Part shown: positions 1 to 8,874 of the stretch, piece after piece
Layout of the letters: the number at the start of each line of letters is the position of its first letter
How positions within the stretch are numbered: the first letter of the stretch is position 1
Assembly: GCA_003854985.1 (NCBI GenBank)
Contig: RQOG01000171.1
Coordinates: forward strand, 1-33,202
Reading direction: 5' to 3'
Source: Calditrichota bacterium
GTDB taxonomy: Bacteria; Calditrichota; Calditrichia; Calditrichales; Calditrichaceae
DNA length: 33,202 nucleotides
Program-made: the position numbers and the translations under genes
The notes under the pieces: model-generated
Told to the model about the DNA's origin: nothing
Database searches by the model: none
What the model saw: the letters and a program-made list of their open reading frames with translations, nothing else

Positions 1-361
1 GGTTTACTTTTATCGGATCAATATCAAAAGCAGCGACAATATCCAGGTATGGCTGCTGATAGCTGAAATAAGAAAGTATAGCCCGTCCTAAATTTCCCAC
101 CCCAACCAGAGCAATTTTCTGGGTTTGCCCCGGTTCCAGAAAATCAAGAATCACCGATAATAATTCATCGACAACATAGCCTTTAACGGGATTTCCGGAA
201 TAACCGATTTGCATTAAATCCCGCCGTACCTGAGCGGATGTATTATTGGCTAAAGCTGCCAATTCATGAGAATAAACATGGATAACCTTCTGCTGAGAAA
301 GATTTCTCAACAACCGTTGATAAAGGATTAACCGTTCTACTGATTTTAATGCAGTTGTCAT
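1..361 (-). CDS. rex: Redox-sensing transcriptional repressor Rex, N-terminal part (cut by window edge)
   Basis: Rex represses fermentation and respiration genes when NADH is scarce and leaves DNA when the NADH/NAD+ ratio rises. The window holds the first 120 residues. Residues 1-75 form the winged-helix DNA-binding part; the segment AQVRRDLMQIGYSG (43-56) is the characteristic Rex recognition-helix region. The Rossmann dinucleotide motif GVGNLG (87-92) follows, then the acidic end of the second strand (FDID, 112-115) expected to hold the NAD ribose. The ATG at 359-361 is preceded by GGAAC, a modest ribosome-binding site. Two Rex-like palindromes lie upstream, so autoregulation is likely. The C-terminal dimerisation half lies outside the window. 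Confidence 0.93.
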   Translation of the reverse strand, partial: MTTALKSVERLILYQRLLRNLSQQKVIHVYSHELAALANNTSAQVRRDLMQIGYSGNPVKGYVVDELLSVILDFLEPGQTQKIALVGVGNLGRAILSYFSYQQPYLDIVAAFDIDPIKVN

Positions 362-384
362 ATTGTTCCGTTACGTTTTTCACG

Positions 385-402
385 CTGTGATATTTTTCAC
401 AT
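385..402. promoter_or_regulatory. Candidate Rex operator 1 (promoter-proximal)
   Basis: CTGTGATATTTTTCACAT matches the Rex consensus TTGTGAAATATTTCACAA at 14 of 18 positions, with both TGTGA/TCACA arms intact. It sits just downstream of the proposed rex -10 box, where binding would block transcription. An overlapping perfect palindrome TTCACATGTGAA lies at 396-407. TGTGA-N6-TCACA is also the CRP consensus, so the assignment to Rex rests mainly on location upstream of rex. Confidence 0.6.
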
Positions 403-405
403 GTG

Positions 406-434
406 AATTTAAATAAGGATTGTTGCTAATGCAA
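406..434 (-). promoter_or_regulatory. Candidate rex promoter
   Basis: On the minus strand TTGCAT (429-434) and TAAATT (406-411) are separated by 17 bases. The pair lies between the two Rex-like palindromes and about 45 bases upstream of the rex ATG. Both hexamers are imperfect, so the call leans on this position. Confidence 0.4.
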
Positions 435-440
435 ATAATT

Positions 441-458
441 TTGTGAATATTTTAACAA
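441..458. promoter_or_regulatory. Candidate Rex operator 2 (promoter-distal)
   Basis: TTGTGAATATTTTAACAA is TTGTGAA-N4-TTAACAA, one base from a perfect TTGTGAA-N4-TTCACAA Rex palindrome. It lies a few bases upstream of the proposed rex -35 box. Its centre is 56 bp from that of operator 1, so two Rex dimers could flank the promoter. Confidence 0.55.
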
Positions 459-506
459 AATTTTAGAGGAGCCGTCTTTATTTATAAAATGCTGAGAAAT
501 TAATTG

Positions 507-1385
507 CTAAATTAATCCGTTTTGGTGTAAATCTGAATCAAAAATTATTTTTAATCCGGCCCCGATATTTTGTATCAGGCCGCGCCTGCGTTCCGAAGGA
601 TAGCCCAGACAATGCGAAATATACCGGACGCCTTCTATAACACGGTCCCGGTTTATATGCTGGTGGCCATAGACATGGATATTTGATTTTAAGCCGCGCA
701 GTTTATTCTCGATAAGGTTTGATCCAGCCACTCTGCTAAAATTAAACAAAGGATTGCGGTCATATTTTTTCATTATTTCAGGATTGACTTTAGGAGGAAA
801 TTCGCTAAACATCATTTCTTCTCTTGGTAAAAAATGGCTCATTGTGATGATCAGGTCGGCCTTTTTATCCATGTTATTTTCTTCCGTTAAGGCCAGAAAA
901 TATTTAACCGGACTGAAATCCCGTTCGTTAGCCGGCCATTGAATATGTACATTATCGCTCCACATCCTGTTTGATTTATCTTCGCCCGGTTTCGGCCAAT
1001 ATAAATGATCGTCGCCCTGCCCCGGTTCGGTATACCAGGCATGAAGCGGAATAATACGAATATTTTTATTATTGATCAAAATGTCTTCACGCTTTGTCGT
1101 CACGTCTTCTGATTCACAAAATTCCATAAGCGCCTTAAACTTTTCCAGCGAATCAGTCCAATCGTGGTTATGAATCCATAGATCATGATTTCCGGGCGTA
1201 AAAAAGACTTTTTTAAATTTACTTCTGATATGCTTTAACTCCCGCTTTATTTGCTGATAATTATGGCTAATATCACCGGCAAGCAGCAGAATATCTCCCT
1301 GATATGGACGATATAGAACATGATTTAACCATTCCAGGTTTGCTTTATAGTCTAAATGTAAATCGGATATTATATAAATTTTCAT
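507..1385 (-). CDS. Calcineurin-like metallophosphoesterase
   Basis: A 292-residue cytoplasmic protein with the complete metallophosphoesterase metal set: D8 and H10 (SDLH), D38 (AGDIS), N66-H67 in GNHD, H184 (SHF), and the closing GHQH (H241, H243). These residues bind two metal ions and activate water to cleave phosphoester bonds. The substrate cannot be told from sequence. No signal peptide is visible. The gene is on the same strand as rex with 145 bases between; the rex promoter lies in that gap, so rex is probably transcribed separately. The start is followed directly by the first beta-strand (MKIYIISDLH), which supports it. Confidence 0.9.
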   Translation of the reverse strand: MKIYIISDLHLDYKANLEWLNHVLYRPYQGDILLLAGDISHNYQQIKRELKHIRSKFKKVFFTPGNHDLWIHNHDWTDSLEKFKALMEFCESEDVTTKREDILINNKNIRIIPLHAWYTEPGQGDDHLYWPKPGEDKSNRMWSDNVHIQWPANERDFSPVKYFLALTEENNMDKKADLIITMSHFLPREEMMFSEFPPKVNPEIMKKYDRNPLFNFSRVAGSNLIENKLRGLKSNIHVYGHQHINRDRVIEGVRYISHCLGYPSERRRGLIQNIGAGLKIIFDSDLHQNGLI

Positions 1386-1475
1386 TGTTTATTTCACCCA
1401 TCTAAACAAACTGAAAATAATTCCATAGTTCATTGATTCCAAAAAAATTGAAATTAACTTTCGTAAAAAGAATTT

Positions 1476-1505
1476 TTGACTTATTAAAGGATTCCGGCTT
1501 ATATT
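1476..1505 (+). promoter_or_regulatory. Sigma70-type promoter for the DUF2147 gene
   Basis: TTGACT (1476-1481) and TATATT (1500-1505) are separated by 18 bases. The distance to the start codon leaves a leader of about 35 bases that contains GGAG. A second TTATATT at 1524-1530 is too close to the ribosome-binding site to be a -10 box. Confidence 0.55.
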
Positions 1506-1546
1506 TCGCCCTGTCTTTCGACCTTATATTAAAAAAGGAGTAAGTT

Positions 1547-1990
1547 ATGTCAACCGGACGTTTGCTTTTTGCTTTATTATTACTGTTTTTTTCTTTTAAC
1601 TTTCTTTTAAGCCAGGAAAATTCAATCACCGGTAGATGGATGACAATTGACGATGAAACCGGCAAGCCAAAATCCATCGTATTAATCTTTGAAAAAGACG
1701 GCAAATTTTACGGTAAAATCGATTCATTAATTATTAAACCCGGCGACAACCCCTATCCTGTTTGTGATAAATGTCCGGATGATGACCCGCGTAAAGATCA
1801 AAAACTTTTAGGTATGGAAATTCTTAAAGACCTGGAAAAAGACGGTGACGAATATAAAAACGGCAGGATACTGGATCCTAAAAAAGGTAAAGTTTACGAT
1901 TGCAAAATGTGGTTAGAGGACGGAAAATTGAAAGTCCGCGGGTACTTATTATTCTTTTTTAGAACACAGGAATGGCTGCCGGTTAAATAA
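1547..1990 (+). CDS. Secreted DUF2147 protein
   Basis: A 147-residue protein with a hydrophobic N-terminal signal sequence (about residues 5-22, ending LLSQ), so it should be exported. The rest fits DUF2147: an early GRWMTIDDETGKPKS segment, then GKFYGKI, a VCDKCPDD pair of cysteines, LLGMEIL, the GRILDPKKGKVYDCK segment and a final VRGY..RTQEW block. DUF2147 members are small beta-rich periplasmic proteins of unknown function. GGAG lies six bases before the ATG and a good promoter lies upstream, so this appears to be a single-gene unit. The family assignment is from memory of its conserved blocks. Confidence 0.85.
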   Translation: MSTGRLLFALLLLFFSFNFLLSQENSITGRWMTIDDETGKPKSIVLIFEKDGKFYGKIDSLIIKPGDNPYPVCDKCPDDDPRKDQKLLGMEILKDLEKDGDEYKNGRILDPKKGKVYDCKMWLEDGKLKVRGYLLFFFRTQEWLPVK

Positions 1991-2200
1991 TTTCAATCTA
2001 TAACTAAAAAATACAAAACCGACTTCATCTCCCGCTTCCATTGGACTTAAGCCTGAACAACTGGCGGATATGCGGCAATTTATTGTCTGATTATTATTCT
2101 CAGAGTCATATTCTTCTGATAACTTTGATTGCTAAAAGCGCATAAATATTGTAGTTTTATGCAAAAAAACGGAAACATATAATAAAATTAAGATAAAGCC

Positions 2201-5200
2201 ATGGAAATATATGGAAAACCTAAGCTTAAGCTGAATACCGAAGCTCAGCGATTTATTAATCTTTATACATCTTTAGGCGAACGCGCAGAAAACTTTCTAC
2301 CGGACAGAATTTTTGACAGTCTCACCAATTTTGTCCGTTTATGTTTCGAAGAACCGGATGATCCTGCGCGTCAGCAGTTGGAAATCAATAAACGCCTGCT
2401 GGAATTAAAGGAAGCTATACCTGGTTATGTTGATGTATCGCTGATGATTTTTCCTCATGAAAATTCAAAAAACTATGAATACAGCAGCCGCAGAAAATCG
2501 TTTACAGACAAGCTTACGCAGTTAATGGATATTGAATTAATCACCGAAGAGGAAAAATTACAGATACGCAATATTCTTAACATGCATGATTTCTCCATAG
2601 GCACGCCTCCTGTCACCAACAGAACCATTGAATTTCTTTATAAGGTTCTCTTAGGCGATAATGTAAACGAATTGCGTAAATTCAGGGATATTATCGGAAT
2701 AACCGACAGTGTGGAAGAAGCGCAATGGAATTATCTGCTTGATGTTCTTGATCAAATGGTCATTCAGAGCACGCATTACACGACGCAGGCAGAAAAAAAT
2801 GCATTTCTCGAACAAACAGAATCTACAGTTAATTTTAAGGGATTAAACGGATTTATCCGGACTATGTTTTCCGGTCGTGCTGATACGGTTATAAAACTAA
2901 TTAAGGAAGAGGTTTTTGAGCCTAATGTTGTCCGGGTAATCGAGTATAATTCCCCGGAAGAGGTCTATGAACAGATTTGCAATGACACAACCAGCATTTT
3001 TGTTATAACCGCCCAGCATTTAAGAACAAATTTTTTAAAGGATCACAAATGGTTTCCGCTGTTAAGCAGGATGATTTTTGTTGATGCATCACTGGAAGCG
3101 TCGGCTTCCAACACCTGTCTTGTTTTCGCTTTTCATAACGAGATTATTAACACATTGAATAAAGTGCATACCAAAAAACTGGGCGCGCCTGCCAATACGC
3201 AGCTGAACTTGCGCTTAATTCTGGAAAAAGTGAATAATAAAATTATCCAAAAATTCCGCCTGGCGGCTGAAGAAAAAATCAGTGATTATGAAGCGGAACT
3301 GGAACAATTAAAGAGCGAGCAGTTAGCTGACCCGAAAAATCCGGAACAGGATATAATTCTTTATAAGTTTGATGAATTTGCCCGCCAGATATTAATTGAT
3401 AAATATACCTTATCAAAATTCGCCGCTTTCCTCTTTTTGGTGGAAAACATCATAGTTCCTGAAAAACATAAGGAAATAAACCGGGTGCTTTTAGCGGAAT
3501 TTGAAGCCCGGATGAAAGATTATTTCTATTCCGGAAGCAGTGATATTCATATTACAACCATCGTGGAAGGTGGGGGCAGAAATCAGATTAAGACTTACGG
3601 TGAGTATTTATTGCAAAAGAAACATAAAACCGTAAAAAAAGAGGTTATCGAACGTTGCAAAATAATTTTGGGAGTAATGCCCGATAATTACGAAAGAACG
3701 CTTCATACACATTTTCATAAAAATTTCGGATTAAACCTGTTTCTTGAAAAATACAAAGCCTATCTGACAAAGGTAGAAAATGAAGCGAACAACAAAGGAC
3801 GTTTCAGAAACCTGTTGATCGATTTAGGGATTGTTTCCAAATACGACAAATTGAATCCCGATGAACAAAAAATTATTAACGAATTTATTTCCGGTCTCGG
3901 TAACCTGGAAAAAACATCTATTTCCGATGACGTTCAGATGATTATCCGGGATTTGATTCTGAATCCTTTTAAAACCAAACCGTTTATTTTCCTTAATCAG
4001 CAGGCGGCCTGGGAATATAAAGATTTATTTCCCATAGAAAAGTTTGATATTAATCCTTTTGATATCGAGATCGAATTGGATGAAAACGGACGTATTGATT
4101 ACGAACGTTTTCTGACCAAATTGGAACGTATAAAAAGCTCCTTTCAATTATTTGATGAAACAGGCAGTCTATGGGACCGGTTTTGTTCAAATTCTTCTGT
4201 TTTGATTAATGATCCTTCGAACCCATCGGGCTTTACGGATTTCAACAGTTTATCATTAATCCGGTTTTTAAAATTCATTTCATCCACCCTATTAACCTTG
4301 TTTTTGGATGAAGCTTATAATGACGCGGTGAAAATCGAAGATCCTGAAGAGCCCAAATGGCGCACTATTTCCAAATACATCATAAACAATATTGCCGCCT
4401 ATACCCGAATATCGATGGTGGCGGCTCTTTCTACCACTAAAAACCTTGGCGCCACCGGTGATCGTCTTGGCGCATTGGCCGTTACCGAATCCCGTAAAGA
4501 TGTGCTTACTTTCGCGGAAAGTCAGTCCAGCGCCGATTATGGCAATTCCAATTCCTTGTTTATGCTTGTTAATGTTCTGGAAGTTGCTCAACAGGCCCGG
4601 AAAATTAAACATGAAATGGATGAAAATCTGCCCAAAGACGCTTCGCGCCAGCGGATTAAAAAGAATCTCGAATTTTTCATTAAGGAGCAGGGACGTATCA
4701 ACCAGCCCCAGAGAATTGACGTGAACAGGACCGATCAAAAACGGGAATCACTTTTTGAAGGAAGTCCGTTACATATTTTTCTTCTGGATGAACTTCTGTC
4801 GCTCGATAAACTGGATGTGCTTGAGCTCCCGGATGACTTTAAATATAAAGGCGAAGCATTCTTCAGCTATTATAAAAACCATATTGTCCAGGAACTTAAC
4901 AAATTCCGGATTAACCGGATTTTCAGGGTAGAATCCAACAAACGTTTGACCATGGCCAAAGAAGTTGCGGCTGCCGCTCTGAAATCGAACGGATTTGAAA
5001 ATATAAAAATACTGGATTCCGATGGTTCCTATTTATTTAACCTGGCTTTACAGGATTTCTTCTCTTATCTTGATCTTGAAAAATTTACCCAGACGCTGGC
5101 AGAGGAAAGAGGCTTAGCCGCCATACCATTTCCAACCGGATTTGTGCGTTTTTCCCTAGGTGGCTTGGTAGAAGGCACTGATAGAAGTTACGAGATTTTC

Positions 5201-8200
5201 AAAGAAGAAATCAGGACGGCTTTAAGCATATTTCTCAAATACTGGAAACGCTTTTACGAGCTTAAAAACAATCACGATAACAGCTATGAATCGGAAGCGG
5301 CTCTTAAAGAAATATTTACCACTGTTTCCGAAGAGGCCTTTGTAAACTGTGTTTTAGAAGATTACAGCGGCGTGAAAAATCTTAAAAAGAACAAACTCAA
5401 CAGCATACGTATTAACGCGACCAAGACTCTTTATCATCCATTTCCCAAGGCATCAGGCGTATCGATTAACTCAATTGATGATTCTAAAAATGCCGTTATA
5501 GAATTCTATGAAAATATCGGCCAATGCCGGGATTTAGCTGAATTTATCAATAGCCAGGCTTTTTCAAAAATTTTTGAAAATCTGCTGCCACAAATTCATC
5601 CGATTATTCCGGCAATTAGAAATCTGTCCATTAATACAGCGCTCACAAAATACGGTAAACCTTCCATCCTCAAATATGTACAGAGCAAACTGGAATTCCA
5701 GCCCGATTCTCATCTTCTGGATGATCCCGATGAAAAACTGATAATGCTGGAAATACTTATTGAAATGGAACGGATTTTATTTTCTGATTCCAAAGTGAAA
5801 ATGCTGGCCTTAAACGCCAACGAAAAAGACGAATCCGGTGATCTGGCCAAACTTGAAGGTTATAATCTGATTTTAAAAAAGTATATCCGGGAATTACTGC
5901 TTCACTTTAACCTTCCATTTGAAAAAGAGTTGTCGGAACCTTCTGTTTTGGAATTGTTTAATGAAACTGCAACCCGCTTTGAGGAAATTACCGGAAAATC
6001 TTTAGCGGAATCGCGCATGGAAATCGCGATTGATCGACTGATTGAAAAACTCAATAACAATGCGGTGATAAAGTCCCATATTTACGGCGAACAAATAATC
6101 GGATATTTTTATACTGATTTAAAAACCAGAATACTAAATCATGAAACCGGCTATCGAAACCAGCTCTTATCAGTTTATCTGCTGCAATCCGAGCCATTAT
6201 TGCCTGAAAAATTATCCGGTGTGGCTGACCGGCTTTTTAAACAACTGGAGAATCATAAAGAGCCCGACACCAAATTATTTGCGGAAAAAATATTACCGGT
6301 ATACTTACGCGATATCTATGAATTTATTGAACAAAGAAAGTACAATAAAATCCATGAATCTGAGATCCGTCAGTATGTAAGGCAAAATGTTTTATATATT
6401 ACAAACTGTATGAACGTCTCCCTGCAGACCGATTATTACAACCGTTACAACCATATTTTAATAAAGATTGTTCAGTTACAATATCTCAGGCAGAATTCAA
6501 GTATCAATGAAATGATACAACATGGTTTTTCAATTTATATAAATCCACAGATGAAAAATGAAGCTTTATTAAAATATCAAAACGGCTCTCTTGAATGGAT
6601 AAATAAAGCCTTGCAGAAATGCGGTGTTATTGCCGCAGAGCAGCCGGTACAAACACACACACGCATGAATACCGATGCCAAAAAACGGGAGTATCCATTT
6701 CATAAGATTGACCGGCCTGAAAATGACGATAAAAAGTCTTACAGCGATTCACCGCGCGAATTTATAAAAAATATGCAAACGCGGCCGTCTTCAGGCTTTT
6801 TTAACCAAAGAATTGCAAAATTTATCGAAAAGATGGATCCGGATGACTATCGTTGCCGGATTGTTACGGACGGGCTGATAAATGAATTATACATTATTCA
6901 AAAGTCGTATTTAAAATACTTACAGGATAATTACAGATTACTCCGACCGGATTCCGTGAGCCTGCAGGAAGTCAGTGAATTCATACCGGATATTATCATA
7001 TTCCTCGGCGCGCCGCAGAAAGTAATATCTTATCCAGAAGTCGGGTTTTTTAATGTAAAAGGCCCACAGGGCAATATAAAAACGATTATTACTCCTTTGG
7101 AAAAGAAAGGCGATTATTACGGAAATGTAAAAAAACCACGCCTTAATATGGTGAATGAAAAAATCAAGGAAATGGGCGGTATTCCTGTGCATGGTTCCTT
7201 TTTTATCGTTGAAGGTGACGATGGCAGTTTGTTCGGCGTAATGATAAGCGGAGACAGCGGCGTTGGAAAATCGGAAATGCTGGCGGCGATGATGCTTAAA
7301 TGGATTCAAAAAGATCTCAGCGGTATACGGGCGATAAAAATGGTAGCCGGCGATATGCTTCATGTATTTCCGGCTAAAGACGGCAGTTTATACGGCATCG
7401 GCACCGAAGTGGGCGATTTTTCCCGGGTAACGGATTTCGATCCTGAATATATCCGTTCTTATAATACACTTTTTGAGAGCAGCGCAGACAGCAATGTGGA
7501 AGATCTGAATTCACGCAGCACAATCACCGGTTTCTGTGATATTCATATGCCGTTCAAAATAGATATAATTTTAACTGCACAAAATTATGCGCGCAGTGAA
7601 GCCGGCGTAATCAAATACTCTAACGTGGAAAACTTCCTGTTATACAGAGATTCACACGGCGAGCGAAAAGAAAAAGCGACAAGTTCGGATAATCCTAATT
7701 TCCAGAGAACTTTATTGCGTTATACCGGTGATAAAAACATCGTTGACGTTCTGGATAAGCATGGAAATTATCTTGATGAAGTACTGGACTGGGAAAAAGA
7801 TAACTTTACGGAAAAGCATTACCTGGCTTCTTCTTATAAACGCATCGACAAAATTGACGTTGAAGTGATTGTCAATAAGATTTTTGAAGGTAAGTCATTT
7901 TTTTATCAGGAAGAAGAATACTTAATAAAAAATGTAAAGTTTGATATTATTAAAAACCGGTTTAACGCCAAAGCCGTTAGTAAAAAGGAAGAAATTAACA
8001 GTATTGTAATTCCTATTGACCGGAGTATATTCAGTCAGATGTTTAACTCATTGGCAAGCACACCTGCCGGTAATCCTTTCATTGCGGAAGATAATGAACT
8101 GGAAATCAGAAGAAGATTCATTCATCTGCTTAAAGGCGGAGATGACGGCAAAGGCAAAGGCAGAAAAATACAATGCGCTATTCTTTCCACCGATCTTGGC

Positions 8201-8857
8201 AAGAAGGGTAAAGAAATTTCAGGACCGCAAAAAGCGGCGCAGGAAGTTAAAAGACTAATTCAGGAAGTTCGTAATGTAACTCCGGAAATCAGTCAGTTTA
8301 AAAATGAAGTTAAAAAACAAATCGAAGAAAAATACGGCTGGTTATTTAAAGATTATAAGAAAAGCCTGGAAGTCGAACGATACAATTTCTTCCTGTATCA
8401 GATGGAAAATATGCGTAAAACCAGACTTACCAGAATTGATGATCCTTCACAGACCATCGATCTGTCGCGATTAAAACATTTTAAACCGTTGCCGACAAAT
8501 CATGTTTTTAGTCCGCTGTTAGTGACGCCGAATCTGAATATTGAACTGAACAACTTTACTGAGACTTATGAGCAATTAATGTGGCTGCCCAATAACAGTG
8601 AGTTTGCGGATAAATTCTATAAGGATTGCGAAAAGGTATATATAGCCGAGGGTTACAGCGAAACTACAATTATCAATAATATGATTGTTCAACTGCTTCT
8701 GCTGAACGGTTATATTGCCGTCGATGATTTATCCCGTGGAAAATTAACGGAAAAGGCTAATCGTGAAACAATCGCCGCCGCCAAATATGCCGCCATTAAA
8801 AAATGGCAGGATCATCAGAAAAAGGCCGTAAAAGGCAGCCCCAAAAAGAAATCTTAA
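2201..8857 (+). CDS. Giant multidomain protein: aminotransferase-like plus PEP-carboxykinase/HprK-like P-loop domain
   Basis: One uninterrupted 2218-residue ORF with no signal peptide or membrane segment. Residues about 560-1020 look like a fold-type I PLP aminotransferase: DPSNPSG with N674, FLDEAYND with D703 and Y706, TTKNLGATGDRLG with Schiff-base lysine K747 and R755, then FVRFSLGG with R983 as the likely substrate arginine. Spacings N-D 29, D-Y 3 and K-R 8 nearly equal those of aspartate aminotransferase (28, 3, 8). Residues about 1600-2080 resemble ATP-PEP carboxykinase: YYGNVKK (K1644), PVHGS (H1664), P-loop GDSGVGKS (1684-1691), AGDM (D1718), ILTAQ, and a late CAILSTDLGKKGKEIS segment. 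The GDSGVGKSE form is closer to HPr kinase. Residues 1-550 and 1050-1600 are mostly helical and unrecognised. The ATG has only a weak ribosome-binding site. The biological role is unknown. Confidence 0.75.
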   Translation: MEIYGKPKLKLNTEAQRFINLYTSLGERAENFLPDRIFDSLTNFVRLCFEEPDDPARQQLEINKRLLELKEAIPGYVDVSLMIFPHENSKNYEYSSRRKSFTDKLTQLMDIELITEEEKLQIRNILNMHDFSIGTPPVTNRTIEFLYKVLLGDNVNELRKFRDIIGITDSVEEAQWNYLLDVLDQMVIQSTHYTTQAEKNAFLEQTESTVNFKGLNGFIRTMFSGRADTVIKLIKEEVFEPNVVRVIEYNSPEEVYEQICNDTTSIFVITAQHLRTNFLKDHKWFPLLSRMIFVDASLEASASNTCLVFAFHNEIINTLNKVHTKKLGAPANTQLNLRLILEKVNNKIIQKFRLAAEEKISDYEAELEQLKSEQLADPKNPEQDIILYKFDEFARQILIDKYTLSKFAAFLFLVENIIVPEKHKEINRVLLAEFEARMKDYFYSGSSDIHITTIVEGGGRNQIKTYGEYLLQKKHKTVKKEVIERCKIILGVMPDNYERTLHTHFHKNFGLNLFLEKYKAYLTKVENEANNKGRFRNLLIDLGIVSKYDKLNPDEQKIINEFISGLGNLEKTSISDDVQMIIRDLILNPFKTKPFIFLNQQAAWEYKDLFPIEKFDINPFDIEIELDENGRIDYERFLTKLERIKSSFQLFDETGSLWDRFCSNSSVLINDPSNPSGFTDFNSLSLIRFLKFISSTLLTLFLDEAYNDAVKIEDPEEPKWRTISKYIINNIAAYTRISMVAALSTTKNLGATGDRLGALAVTESRKDVLTFAESQSSADYGNSNSLFMLVNVLEVAQQARKIKHEMDENLPKDASRQRIKKNLEFFIKEQGRINQPQRIDVNRTDQKRESLFEGSPLHIFLLDELLSLDKLDVLELPDDFKYKGEAFFSYYKNHIVQELNKFRINRIFRVESNKRLTMAKEVAAAALKSNGFENIKILDSDGSYLFNLALQDFFSYLDLEKFTQTLAEERGLAAIPFPTGFVRFSLGGLVEGTDRSYEIFKEEIRTALSIFLKYWKRFYELKNNHDNSYESEAALKEIFTTVSEEAFVNCVLEDYSGVKNLKKNKLNSIRINATKTLYHPFPKASGVSINSIDDSKNAVIEFYENIGQCRDLAEFINSQAFSKIFENLLPQIHPIIPAIRNLSINTALTKYGKPSILKYVQSKLEFQPDSHLLDDPDEKLIMLEILIEMERILFSDSKVKMLALNANEKDESGDLAKLEGYNLILKKYIRELLLHFNLPFEKELSEPSVLELFNETATRFEEITGKSLAESRMEIAIDRLIEKLNNNAVIKSHIYGEQIIGYFYTDLKTRILNHETGYRNQLLSVYLLQSEPLLPEKLSGVADRLFKQLENHKEPDTKLFAEKILPVYLRDIYEFIEQRKYNKIHESEIRQYVRQNVLYITNCMNVSLQTDYYNRYNHILIKIVQLQYLRQNSSINEMIQHGFSIYINPQMKNEALLKYQNGSLEWINKALQKCGVIAAEQPVQTHTRMNTDAKKREYPFHKIDRPENDDKKSYSDSPREFIKNMQTRPSSGFFNQRIAKFIEKMDPDDYRCRIVTDGLINELYIIQKSYLKYLQDNYRLLRPDSVSLQEVSEFIPDIIIFLGAPQKVISYPEVGFFNVKGPQGNIKTIITPLEKKGDYYGNVKKPRLNMVNEKIKEMGGIPVHGSFFIVEGDDGSLFGVMISGDSGVGKSEMLAAMMLKWIQKDLSGIRAIKMVAGDMLHVFPAKDGSLYGIGTEVGDFSRVTDFDPEYIRSYNTLFESSADSNVEDLNSRSTITGFCDIHMPFKIDIILTAQNYARSEAGVIKYSNVENFLLYRDSHGERKEKATSSDNPNFQRTLLRYTGDKNIVDVLDKHGNYLDEVLDWEKDNFTEKHYLASSYKRIDKIDVEVIVNKIFEGKSFFYQEEEYLIKNVKFDIIKNRFNAKAVSKKEEINSIVIPIDRSIFSQMFNSLASTPAGNPFIAEDNELEIRRRFIHLLKGGDDGKGKGRKIQCAILSTDLGKKGKEISGPQKAAQEVKRLIQEVRNVTPEISQFKNEVKKQIEEKYGWLFKDYKKSLEVERYNFFLYQMENMRKTRLTRIDDPSQTIDLSRLKHFKPLPTNHVFSPLLVTPNLNIELNNFTETYEQLMWLPNNSEFADKFYKDCEKVYIAEGYSETTIINNMIVQLLLLNGYIAVDDLSRGKLTEKANRETIAAAKYAAIKKWQDHQKKAVKGSPKKKS

Positions 8858-8874
8858 GTATGCTGAGTATAATG

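Noticed and set aside
385..402. CRP binding site (TGTGA-N6-TCACA)
   Set aside because: The sequence fits CRP too, but its location upstream of rex and the second TTGTGAA-type palindrome at 441-458 favour Rex. No CRP-type regulator gene is in the window; the cNMP protein at 22488 lacks a DNA-binding domain.
6938..7363. Antisense ORF of 141 codons, and similar ones at 4292-4738
   Set aside because: They lie wholly opposite the giant gene, have no ribosome-binding site and give low-complexity, unrecognisable proteins; shadows of the real frame.
2201..8857. Giant ORF as an HPr kinase
   Set aside because: GDSGVGKSE alone suggests HprK, but upstream KK/H spacing and downstream blocks align better with ATP-PEP carboxykinase, and an aminotransferase core is also present.
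2201..8857. Giant ORF as a sequencing or frame fusion of two genes
   Set aside because: The frame is open throughout with even codon use by eye, and no internal ribosome-binding site plus start marks a second gene.
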